64,000 nucleotides of DNA, taken from positions 3,080,106-3,144,105 of the forward strand of contig NZ_HF570108.1 of NCBI RefSeq assembly GCF_000297395.2, read 5' to 3'. Below are positions 8,196 to 15,721 of this stretch, one piece after another (position 1 is the stretch's first letter; the number at the start of each line of letters is the position of its first letter). The translations under genes were made by a program, and so were the position numbers. Source of the DNA: Micromonospora lupini str. Lupac 08 (GTDB lineage Bacteria; Actinomycetota; Actinomycetes; Mycobacteriales; Micromonosporaceae). The notes below the pieces were generated by a model. It saw only the letters and a list, made by a program, of their open reading frames with translations, was not told the DNA's origin and searched no databases.

Positions 8196-10013
8196 TCAGG
8201 CGGGGGAGCAGGTAGGGGTGATGGTCGGCGGACTGCTGGTGGCGCTCGTGCTCAGGTAGCCCGCGGTGGTCGACGTTCCCGGCGCGAGCTGCCCGTTGTA
8301 GGCGGCGTTCGTGACTGTCACCTGGCTGCCCGTCTGGGTGAGGGCGCCGTTCCAGACCTGCGACACCGTCTGGCCGCTGGGGAGGGTGAAGGTGACCCGC
8401 CACCCGCCCAGCGCCGAGGCTCCGGAGTTGGTGACCGTCAGCCGCCCCTCGAATCCGCCCTGCCACGTGTTGACCACGGTGTTGGTCACGGCGCAGGACT
8501 GCCCGGCCGGGACCGTCGGCGTCGGGGTGGGAGTGGACGTCGGGGTGGGGGTCGGAGTGGGCGTCGGCGTCGGGGTGGGAGTCGACGTCGGGGTGGGGGT
8601 CGGGGTGGGCGTCGTGGTGCCGCCGGCCTGGAACTGCCACCAGTTGAGGTTGAACAGGTTGCCGGTGCCGCCGGTGAAGCGCAGGTACAGGTCCTGGGTC
8701 CCGGTCGCGCCGCTGACCGGGCAGGAGACGGTCTGCCAGGTCTGCCACCCGCCGGTGCCCGGCACCGCGCAGCTGCCCACCCGGGTGCCGGTGGGGCTAC
8801 CGAGGCGCAGTTCGACAGTGCCACCGGACGTGGCCGAGGCGACCCGGGCGGAGAAGGACGTCGCGCCCGTACCGAAGCCCACGCCCTTGACCTTGATGTA
8901 GTCCCCGTTCTCGATAAACCCGACGTTCATCCCGCCCTCGCTTGCCGGCTCGGTCTCGATGCCGGAGCCCCAGGCGATGGTCTCGGCCTCCTGCCGCCCG
9001 TACGGGTTGAGCGTGCCGATCTGGGGCGCGCCCGTCGTGGTCATGGTGATCGTCGGGATGGTGCCGTTGGTGTTGTAGGTGAACTTCTCCACGGCCACCG
9101 AGCGGGTGTAACCGCTGCCGCCGGGCAACGCTCCGTTGTGGTAGAAGAAGTACGAGCCGCCGTTGAAGTCGATGACCCCAGGGTGGTTGGTGAAGCTGGC
9201 CCCCTGGCGGGGCATGATCGTCCCGCGGTAGGTCCAGGGTCCGGTCGGGCCGGTCGCGGTCGAGTAACCGATGAACTCGGAGCAGCACTCCGCCGCGAAC
9301 ACGTTGTAGTAGAGGCCGTTGCGCTTGTAGACCCACGGGCCCTCTTCGTAGAGGGTCGGCCGGCTCGCGTTCCCCGTCCGGGTGCCGAACCCGGCGGTGG
9401 TGAGCGGAATCTTGGTGGCGCTGCCGCTGTAGGAGATCATGTCCGCGTTCAGCCGGACGTACCAGAGGTTCGGGTTGCCCCAGTACAGGTACGCCTGGCC
9501 GTCGTCGTCGATGAAGACGGTGGGATCGATCTCGCCGTTGCCCACCAGCGGACGGCCGATGGCGTCCCGGAACGGTCCGGTGGGGCTGTCGGCGACCGCG
9601 ACGCCGATGGCCATCGAGTTGGTCGCCCGGGCGGTCACCGGCACGTACCAGTAGAACTTGCCGTTGCGGGCGATGACCTGGCCGGCCCAGGCGTTGGCGC
9701 TCGCCCAGCTGAAGGTGTTGAGGCTCAGGGGTGAGCCGTGGTCGGTCCAGTTGACCATGTCGGCCGACGACCACACGCGCCAGTCCTTCATGGTGAAGTA
9801 CGTGGAGCCGTCCTCGTCGTGCCCGGTGTAGAGGTAGACCCGTCCGTCGTGCACCAGGGGCGCCGGGTCGGCGGTGTAGATGTGCTGGACGATGGGGTTG
9901 TCCGCGTGGGCGGCCGTGGCCGGCGCCAGCGTCGAGATGAGCAGCATGCTCACGAGCCAGGCGACGCCGCGTCGGAGCCGGTTCTTCGTCCGTGGTGGCG
10001 GTGTGCGGTGCAT
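8196..10013 (-). CDS. Secreted GH43 glycosidase (arabinofuranosidase/xylosidase type) with CBM6 and CBM2
   Basis: A 605-residue protein with a signal peptide (cleavage near AHA-D, residue ~37). The GH43 five-blade propeller covers residues ~40-340, with acid residues in TADPAPLV, GEIDPTVFIDDDG and YEEGPWVYK. A CBM6 (~345-464, AETIAWGSGIE to WWQF), a Thr-Pro linker (~465-503) and a cellulose-binding CBM2 (~504-605) follow. It likely removes arabinose or xylose from arabinoxylan. A LacI-type operator lies about 310 bp upstream. The exact GH43 subfamily cannot be fixed by eye. Confidence 0.88.
   Translation of the reverse strand: MHRTPPPRTKNRLRRGVAWLVSMLLISTLAPATAAHADNPIVQHIYTADPAPLVHDGRVYLYTGHDEDGSTYFTMKDWRVWSSADMVNWTDHGSPLSLNTFSWASANAWAGQVIARNGKFYWYVPVTARATNSMAIGVAVADSPTGPFRDAIGRPLVGNGEIDPTVFIDDDGQAYLYWGNPNLWYVRLNADMISYSGSATKIPLTTAGFGTRTGNASRPTLYEEGPWVYKRNGLYYNVFAAECCSEFIGYSTATGPTGPWTYRGTIMPRQGASFTNHPGVIDFNGGSYFFYHNGALPGGSGYTRSVAVEKFTYNTNGTIPTITMTTTGAPQIGTLNPYGRQEAETIAWGSGIETEPASEGGMNVGFIENGDYIKVKGVGFGTGATSFSARVASATSGGTVELRLGSPTGTRVGSCAVPGTGGWQTWQTVSCPVSGATGTQDLYLRFTGGTGNLFNLNWWQFQAGGTTTPTPTPTPTSTPTPTPTPTPTPTPTSTPTPTPTVPAGQSCAVTNTVVNTWQGGFEGRLTVTNSGASALGGWRVTFTLPSGQTVSQVWNGALTQTGSQVTVTNAAYNGQLAPGTSTTAGYLSTSATSSPPTITPTCSPA
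8505..8621 (-). repeat. Thr-Pro linker-encoding repeat of the GH43 gene
   Basis: About 39 codons alternate mostly Thr and Pro, giving a low-complexity GT/GGTG-rich DNA repeat. It is a flexible, probably glycosylated linker between the CBM6 and CBM2 modules, not an independent element. Confidence 0.9.
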
Positions 10014-10444
10014 CGGTACCTCCAGGATGGGTCACGACGGGCGGGCACGGTTCGCCGGTCTCGCCGGCGGGGTGCCGCGTGTCGTCGCCTGTCGCTTCGG
10101 GACCTCGGTGGTGGCCGTGTCGCGGGAACGGCAGGAGGGATCGGGTGTCCACCACGGCTCCCGCACGCGGCGGCCCGCCGTTTGTCAACGGCGGTGGTCA
10201 ACGTCCCTGAGGGAGGCCCGGACACCCACCAGCGGGCGTTGGTCATGCGCGACTCCATCGACCTCGGCGGATCGAGTGGAGCGGTGAAGCGTGCCCTTCG
10301 CCTCTGCGGCCTGAGGGTAGTCTGTTATCGCTAACATTCTCAAGCGATGGACGAACCTGGATTTCCACGCCGCCGTCACGGACCGGTCCCGTCCGCGGCG
10401 CGCGCGGCGCGTGACCAGGTCGTCAGCGCCGCGGCGCCGGGTCG
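10014..10444. promoter_or_regulatory. Non-coding gap upstream of the GH43 gene
   Basis: A 431-bp gap between the FadR-type regulator's stop and the GH43 start. I see no convincing gene. It holds the GH43 promoter region with a LacI-type operator near its far end, and a duplicated GTCGTCAGCGC near the regulator's 3' end. The long distance from operator to GH43 start implies a long leader or a second promoter. Confidence 0.5.
10323..10336. promoter_or_regulatory. LacI-family operator (GH43 promoter region)
   Basis: TGTTATCGCTAACA is a near-perfect dyad with the CG centre typical of LacI-family operators. It matches four other sites in this window that all precede secreted polysaccharide-degrading enzymes. 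Confidence 0.72.
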
Positions 10445-11215
10445 TCAGCGCTGCAGCCGCGTCGGGCTGCCCGGCCCGCTGCGCCGGACGAGCCACGCCT
10501 CGGTGATGTGCGTGAACATCGCCTGTGCCGCGCCGTCGGGGTCGTGGGCGGCGATGCGCTCGAAGATGCGCCGGTGCCCCTGGTTCGACGCCACGCACAG
10601 GGCCCGCTCGGTCTTGCCCATGTACCGCGCCGTGTTGACGACCTGGCTCTCCAGGGACCGGACGACGCCCCGGGCGATGCGGTTCCCGGACGCCTGCATC
10701 ACCGTGTCGTGGAAGGCCCGGTCGTGTTCGTGGTAGGTGACGTGGTCGTCCACCAGCTCGTCCATCCGGTCCACCTGGGCACGCAGCCGGTCGATGGTCT
10801 CCTGGTCGGCGAGTCGGGCGGCCACGTTGGCCATGTCGGACTCCAGCACCCGCCGGGTGACCACCAGGTCGTCGAGGATCGCCAGGGTGTCGTCCACGGC
10901 GATGGTGGCCGCGAGGACGAGCTCGTCGAGCATGTCCCACGCCGAGGGCGAGGTGACAAGCGTGCCGCTGCCCTGGCGGACCTGCACGAGCCCCTTCTCC
11001 TGCAGGATCTTCACCGCTTCCCGGATGACCGTCCGGCTCACCGAGAAGGTCTCGCAGAGCACCGGCTCGGGGGGTAGCGGTGTGCCCGAGGGGTGCACTC
11101 CCTGCACGATCCGGGTCACCAGCTCGGCCGTGATCGCCTGAGCCAGGTTGGTCGGGCGACGGGCCCAGGTCGGTGCCGCCGTGCCGTTGACGGTCGACTG
11201 GTTCGATGTCGTCAC
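10445..11215 (-). CDS. GntR-family regulator, FadR/FCD subfamily
   Basis: A 256-residue regulator. The N-terminal winged helix (residues ~25-85) contains LPPEPVLCETFSVSRTVIREAVKIL. The C-terminal FCD domain shows the metal-site residues (HDRAFH, NQGHRR, MFTHI) that usually bind a sugar acid or carboxylate. The GTG start is chosen because GGAGG sits 5 nt upstream; longer starts would read through the promoter region. It is divergent from the CUT1 importer/sugar-acid operon, and a palindrome over the operon promoter is its likely operator. Confidence 0.9.
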   Translation of the reverse strand: MTTSNQSTVNGTAAPTWARRPTNLAQAITAELVTRIVQGVHPSGTPLPPEPVLCETFSVSRTVIREAVKILQEKGLVQVRQGSGTLVTSPSAWDMLDELVLAATIAVDDTLAILDDLVVTRRVLESDMANVAARLADQETIDRLRAQVDRMDELVDDHVTYHEHDRAFHDTVMQASGNRIARGVVRSLESQVVNTARYMGKTERALCVASNQGHRRIFERIAAHDPDGAAQAMFTHITEAWLVRRSGPGSPTRLQR

Positions 11216-11276
11216 GTTCACCTCCGCGTAGCCGCGGGAGCGGGCCCACGAGTCCGCCCCAGTGTAAGGGCAACCG

Positions 11277-11305
11277 TTGACGTCAGACGTCATACGAGTT
11301 ACGTT
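11277..11305 (+). promoter_or_regulatory. Promoter of the CUT1/dehydratase operon
   Basis: TTGACG and TACGTT are separated by 17 nt, a good sigma-70-type match, about 60 nt upstream of the solute-binding protein gene. The FadR-type palindrome overlaps the -35 hexamer. Confidence 0.6.
11278..11292. promoter_or_regulatory. FadR/GntR operator
   Basis: TGACGTCAGACGTCA is a perfect 7-bp inverted repeat around one central base. It overlaps the -35 region of the rightward promoter, in the gap between the regulator gene and the operon it should control. Binding there would block RNA polymerase. Confidence 0.68.
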
Positions 11306-11365
11306 CTCGTCAATCTTGCATCGACGGCCGTTCCTCGGCCACTCCCCATATGAAGGTGAGCAACG

Positions 11366-12634
11366 ATGAAGCAACGAGCAGTGTGGGCCGCGGTCCTCGT
11401 TGCCGGGCTGGCCCTGACCGGCTGTGGAAGCGCGACAGGTTCGGGTTCATCGTCCGGAGGCTCGGACAAGAAGCTGGTCGTCTGGGACTGGAAGTCCGGC
11501 GAGGCCAGCTCCGCGCAGTACGTGGAGAAGGCCAAGGCCGACTTCGCCAAGAAGCATAAGGACGTCGAGGTCGAATTTGTGGCCCAGCCGTTCGATCAGT
11601 ACTACACGTTGCTGGGCGCGGCCATCCAGTCGGGCAAGGGTCCGGACGTCATCCTGTTCAACGGTGGTGGCCAGATCCGCGACCGGGTGGACTCGCTCCA
11701 GCCGCTCGACGAGTACGTGGGCGAGGACCGGCAGCGGCTGGCCGGCTGGGAGGCGTTCGCCAAGGGCGGCAAGACCTACGCCGCTCCGGTGACCCTGCAG
11801 GGCCACCCGATCTACTACAACAAGGCGCTCTACGAGCGGGCCGGCCTCGACCCGGCGAAGCCGGCCACGACGTGGCAGGAGTTCCTCGCCAACTGCGCGA
11901 CCATCACCCAGAAGACCGGCGCCAAGTGCTTCGCCCAGGGCAACAAGGAGGGCATCGGCATCCAGTTCTTCCTGTCGGCCATGGCCTCGGGCGTCCTCAC
12001 CCCGCAGGAGTACGACAACTGGATCGCCGGCAAGCGCGACTGGAATTCGCCGAACGTGAAGAAGATCTTCGAGCTGTGGAAGGAGACCGGCACCGCGAAG
12101 CTGAACAACGACGGCGCCAACTCCACCGCGATGTTCAACGACGCCTTCGCCGTCTTCCAGTCCGCTAAGGCCGCCCACATCATCGGTCTGATGTCCGACA
12201 TCGGGCACTGGAAGGACTTCAACGAGTTCATCACGCCGGAGAAGCTCGGCGTGATGATGGCCCCGACGGTGACCAGTGGCGCCACCCCGAGCCTGCCGTA
12301 CGACGGTGGTATCGGTTACGCGGTCGCCAAGTGGACCAAGGACCCGAAGGTGGCCGCCGACCTGGTGCGCTCGCTGACCTCCACCGACGCCCTGAAGGCG
12401 TTCTACGCCAACGCCGGCGCGATCACCGCCGACACGACAATCGACGTGTCGCAGTCCGGGCCGGCCGTCACCACGATCGTCGGCGCGCTCAAGACCGGCA
12501 AGCCGGCGCCGCACGTGGCGCTCTCCTCGAAGGCGCTCGACCTGATGGGCCGGCTCTCGCAGCAGCTGCTCAGCGGTTCGATAAGTGTCGACGACGTCGT
12601 GAAGCAGATGGCCGCCGCGGACACGGCGGGCTGA
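11366..12634 (+). CDS. CUT1 ABC importer solute-binding lipoprotein
   Basis: A 422-residue type-1 sugar-binding lipoprotein. The signal peptide ends in a lipobox (LALTGC), followed by a Gly/Ser-rich spacer. The mature protein has the extracellular-solute-binding family 1 pattern (YTLLGAAIQSGKGPDVI; PITLQGHPIYYNKALYE-like region). It captures a sugar or oligosaccharide for the two permeases that follow. AAGGTGAG is the ribosome site. Neighbouring enzymes suggest a deoxysugar or sugar-acid-yielding ligand; the true ligand is unknown. Confidence 0.9.
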   Translation: MKQRAVWAAVLVAGLALTGCGSATGSGSSSGGSDKKLVVWDWKSGEASSAQYVEKAKADFAKKHKDVEVEFVAQPFDQYYTLLGAAIQSGKGPDVILFNGGGQIRDRVDSLQPLDEYVGEDRQRLAGWEAFAKGGKTYAAPVTLQGHPIYYNKALYERAGLDPAKPATTWQEFLANCATITQKTGAKCFAQGNKEGIGIQFFLSAMASGVLTPQEYDNWIAGKRDWNSPNVKKIFELWKETGTAKLNNDGANSTAMFNDAFAVFQSAKAAHIIGLMSDIGHWKDFNEFITPEKLGVMMAPTVTSGATPSLPYDGGIGYAVAKWTKDPKVAADLVRSLTSTDALKAFYANAGAITADTTIDVSQSGPAVTTIVGALKTGKPAPHVALSSKALDLMGRLSQQLLSGSISVDDVVKQMAAADTAG

Positions 12635-12638
12635 TCAC

Positions 12639-13619
12639 GTGTCGATCGGTAAGTCGCTCCCGTCGGTCCGCTCGGCCTCGGCCGAGCGGACCGGCGGGGT
12701 CCCGCCCGTACCACAGCCGTCTGCCGGCCGTGCCGTTCACAAGCGTGTCGCAAGCGGCCGTCGCGCCGAGATGCTCGCGCCCTTCGTGCTGGTCGCCCCG
12801 GCCGTCCTGATCCTCGTGCTGTTGCGGCTGTACCCGCTGCTGCTCGGCGTCAACTTCTCCTTCACCGGCGACGGCGACCGCGACGGGGCGATGGTCGGCT
12901 TCGACAACTACGTCGACCTGTTGCGGGACCCGCTGTTCCAGGGCGCCCTGCGCAACGTGGGGCTGCTGGTGCTGCTCCTGCCGGTGGCGGTGGCCATCCC
13001 GGGTCTGCTCGCCACCTTCATCTACCTGCGCGTCCCCGGGCACCGGTTCTACCGCAGCGTCTACTTCTTCCCGGCCGTGCTGTCCCCGGTCATCGTCGGA
13101 GCGATCTTCAACCTGCTGCTCTCGTTCGACGGCCCGGTCAACAGCATCCTCGGCGCGTTCGGCATCGGCCCGGTGGACTGGCTCGGTGACCCGGACGTCG
13201 CCATGTTCGCGGTCGTCGGCGTGCACGTGTGGGCGACCTTCGGAATGGCCCTTGTCGTGTTCCTCGCGGGCTTCGCGACCCTGGACTCCGCGCTGCTGGA
13301 CGCCGCGCGGGTGGACGGCGCGTCCCTGACCCAGGTCATCTGGCACGTGATCATCCCCAGCCTCACCCGCACCATCCAGTTCGTCTTCGTGACCACGATG
13401 ATCGGGATGCTGACGTCCATGTTCGGCCTGCTCTACGTCATGACCAGTGGCGGCCCCGAGGGCTCGACGTACCTGCCGGAGTACTACATCTGGATCCAGC
13501 AGGGGCAGATGAACCGGCCCGCGCTCGCTTCGGCCGCGTCCACCGTCCTCTTCGTCATCATGCTCGTCGTCGGGCTGTTGCAACTCAAGCTGCTCCGCCG
13601 AGCGGGGAGGGAAGACTGA
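12639..13619 (+). CDS. CUT1 ABC importer permease (MalF type)
   Basis: A 326-residue membrane protein with six or more hydrophobic helices. The cytoplasmic EAA loop, which docks the ATPase, appears as DAARVDGASLTQVIWHVIIP. It starts at GTG, 4 nt after the binding-protein stop. Its stop TGA overlaps the next ATG by one base. The first ~45 residues are a basic cytoplasmic extension. Confidence 0.9.
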   Translation: MSIGKSLPSVRSASAERTGGVPPVPQPSAGRAVHKRVASGRRAEMLAPFVLVAPAVLILVLLRLYPLLLGVNFSFTGDGDRDGAMVGFDNYVDLLRDPLFQGALRNVGLLVLLLPVAVAIPGLLATFIYLRVPGHRFYRSVYFFPAVLSPVIVGAIFNLLLSFDGPVNSILGAFGIGPVDWLGDPDVAMFAVVGVHVWATFGMALVVFLAGFATLDSALLDAARVDGASLTQVIWHVIIPSLTRTIQFVFVTTMIGMLTSMFGLLYVMTSGGPEGSTYLPEYYIWIQQGQMNRPALASAASTVLFVIMLVVGLLQLKLLRRAGRED

Positions 13620-14446
13620 TGTCCCGCGTCCGACTGGGCAGATGGCTGCTCGTGATCCCGATGGGGCTCCTCGCGTTCGCGACGATCTACCCGCTGCTGT
13701 TCACCGCGAACGTCGCCATGAAGACCCGCCGGGAGTACATTCTCGACCGTTTCTCACTTACGGACTCGCTGCGCTTCGAGAACATCACCACGGCGTGGAC
13801 AAGCGTCGGCATGGGCCGCTACGCCGTCAACTCGGTGGTCGTGGTGGCCTGCTCGGTGTTCCTGCTGCTGCTGTTCGGGTCGATGGCCGGCTTCGCGCTG
13901 AGCCAACTGCGCTTCCGGGGCTCCAACGCGCTGTTCATCGGCTGCCTCGCGGCGCTCTTCATCCCCTTCCAGGTGATCATGGTGCCGCTGGCCCGGGTCA
14001 TGGCGGACAGCGGCCTCGTCGACACGTACCCGGGGCTGATCCTCGCGTACGTCGCGCAGTTCCTGCCCTTCACGGTCTTCCTGATGACCAGCTACTACAA
14101 GACCATCCCGGCGGAGATCGTCGACGCGGCACGGATCGACGGCAACACCGTGTACGGCGTCTACCGGCGGATCATGCTGCCGCTGGGTGCTCCGGCGCTG
14201 CTCTCGGTGGGCATCCTCAACACCCTGTTCTGCTGGAACGACGTGCTCATCTCGTTGCTGCTGATGCCGTCGGCCGACCACCGCACCCTCATGGTCGGGG
14301 TGACCTCGTTGCGGGGGCAGTACTCCGAGGACATTCCCACCTTCGCCTCCGGGGTGCTCATCGCCGCGATCCCCGTCCTGGCGGTCTACCTGTTCCTTCA
14401 GCGACAGATCGCCGACGGCGTCGCCGCTGGTTCCACGAAAGGCTGA
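13619..14446 (+). CDS. CUT1 ABC importer permease (MalG type)
   Basis: A 275-residue membrane protein with six helices and the EAA loop EIVDAARIDGNTVYGVYRRIMLP. It partners the upstream permease. No ATPase gene is in the operon. Actinomycete CUT1 importers commonly share one MsiK-type ATPase encoded elsewhere, so this is expected, not a defect. Confidence 0.9.
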   Translation: MSRVRLGRWLLVIPMGLLAFATIYPLLFTANVAMKTRREYILDRFSLTDSLRFENITTAWTSVGMGRYAVNSVVVVACSVFLLLLFGSMAGFALSQLRFRGSNALFIGCLAALFIPFQVIMVPLARVMADSGLVDTYPGLILAYVAQFLPFTVFLMTSYYKTIPAEIVDAARIDGNTVYGVYRRIMLPLGAPALLSVGILNTLFCWNDVLISLLLMPSADHRTLMVGVTSLRGQYSEDIPTFASGVLIAAIPVLAVYLFLQRQIADGVAAGSTKG

Positions 14447-14447
14447 C

Positions 14448-15683
14448 ATGCGCATCACCGGGTATCGAACCCTCACCACGGTCCAGGAGTGGGGCCGGCC
14501 CGTCGGGGACGCCAACGGCGTGTTCCCCGACGGCGTCACGACGGTGCCGATCACCATCGTCGAGACCGACGGGGGGATCAGCGGCGTCGGCCTGGGACCG
14601 CACGTGGAGATCGAGAAGATCTTCCCGGCCATCGAGGGGGAAGATCCCCGCGCGGTGAGCACCCTGTACGACCGGATGCTCCGGCACACCTTCAAGGCCG
14701 GTCACGGCGGCCCGGTGTTCGGGACGATCGGCGCGCTGGACACGGCCCTGTGGGACATCAAGGCGCAGCTCGCGGGTGAGCCGCTCTGGCGGCTGCTCGG
14801 CGGGCGGGACCGACGCGTCCCCGCCTACGCGTCCGGCCTCGACATCGGTCTGACCGACGACGAGCTCGTCGCCGAGTACGAGGTCTACGCCGGGTACGGC
14901 CTGCGTGCCGCGAAGCTCAAGGGCGGCCTCGACATTGAACGGGACCGGCACCGGCTCGGCCTCGTGCGGGACGTGCTGACCGAGGCGGGTCACGGCCGGC
15001 GGCCCGGTCTGATGCTCGACGTCAACGAGGCGTGGTCGCGCAAGCAGGCCGTCCGGCACGTGGCCGAGCTGGAACGCACCCTCGATCTGATCTGGATCGA
15101 GGAGCCGGTCCGCCGCTGGGACGCCGAGGGTCTGGCCGCCGTCGGCCGGGGCGTTCGCGCCTCGGTCGCCACCGGCGAGAACCTCACCGGGCTGGAGCAG
15201 TACCGCCCGCTGATCGGGGCGGGCGCGGTCGACATCGTCCAGATGGCCGCCGTCTGGGGCGTCACCCACTTCCTGCGGGTGGCGGCCCTGGCACATGCCC
15301 ACGACCTGCCGGTCAGCCCCATCGGCAACATCCCCGTCGGGCTGCTGCACGCCGCCACCTCGGTGCCGAACCACCTGGTCAGCGAACTACAGGATCTGCG
15401 GCCGCCGGCGGGCATCGGCCTCGACCTGCACGTCGAGGACGGCGCGTTCATCCTCGGCGACGCGCCGGGCCTGGGCATCCGGATCGACGAGGTGGCGATC
15501 GCGGCAGCCGGACACCGAGCCGGCAGCCCGGCCTCCCAGAGCCCGAACGTCCGACCGGAGCGTGCGGGCAAACGCCTGCTGGCGGTGGCCGAGCACATGC
15601 CCACCGCCGGGCCGGTCCGGGTCGAGGCCCTTCTCGCCGACGCCGTCGCCGGGCAGAACGACGTGGCGCCCCTGCGGCACTGA
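14448..15683 (+). CDS. Mandelate racemase/muconate-lactonizing (enolase superfamily) sugar-acid dehydratase-like enzyme
   Basis: A 411-residue enolase-superfamily protein. K156/K158 (KLKGG) and metal ligands D191 (MLDVNEAW), E218 (IEEP) and E244 (ATGEN) are present. Where mandelate racemase and many acid-sugar dehydratases have a catalytic His (SPH), it reads VSPIGN, so the usual His/Asp dyad is missing. About 55 residues after the barrel (from ~355) form an extra tail. It starts 1 nt after the permease stop. Likely role: dehydration or epimerisation of a sugar acid in this operon; specificity unknown. Confidence 0.82.
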   Translation: MRITGYRTLTTVQEWGRPVGDANGVFPDGVTTVPITIVETDGGISGVGLGPHVEIEKIFPAIEGEDPRAVSTLYDRMLRHTFKAGHGGPVFGTIGALDTALWDIKAQLAGEPLWRLLGGRDRRVPAYASGLDIGLTDDELVAEYEVYAGYGLRAAKLKGGLDIERDRHRLGLVRDVLTEAGHGRRPGLMLDVNEAWSRKQAVRHVAELERTLDLIWIEEPVRRWDAEGLAAVGRGVRASVATGENLTGLEQYRPLIGAGAVDIVQMAAVWGVTHFLRVAALAHAHDLPVSPIGNIPVGLLHAATSVPNHLVSELQDLRPPAGIGLDLHVEDGAFILGDAPGLGIRIDEVAIAAAGHRAGSPASQSPNVRPERAGKRLLAVAEHMPTAGPVRVEALLADAVAGQNDVAPLRH

Positions 15684-15721
15684 ACCTCGAACCACCGCAT
15701 CCCCCACCGAAAGGAATCCGA

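Noticed and set aside
8505..8621. Repeat array resembling a minisatellite or short CRISPR
   Set aside because: The period is 6 bp-like and encodes an in-frame Thr-Pro linker between two binding modules; there are no unique spacers.
11366..14446. Broken ABC importer operon lacking its ATPase
   Set aside because: Actinomycete CUT1 importers normally rely on a shared MsiK-type ATPase encoded elsewhere; both CUT1 operons here have the same layout.
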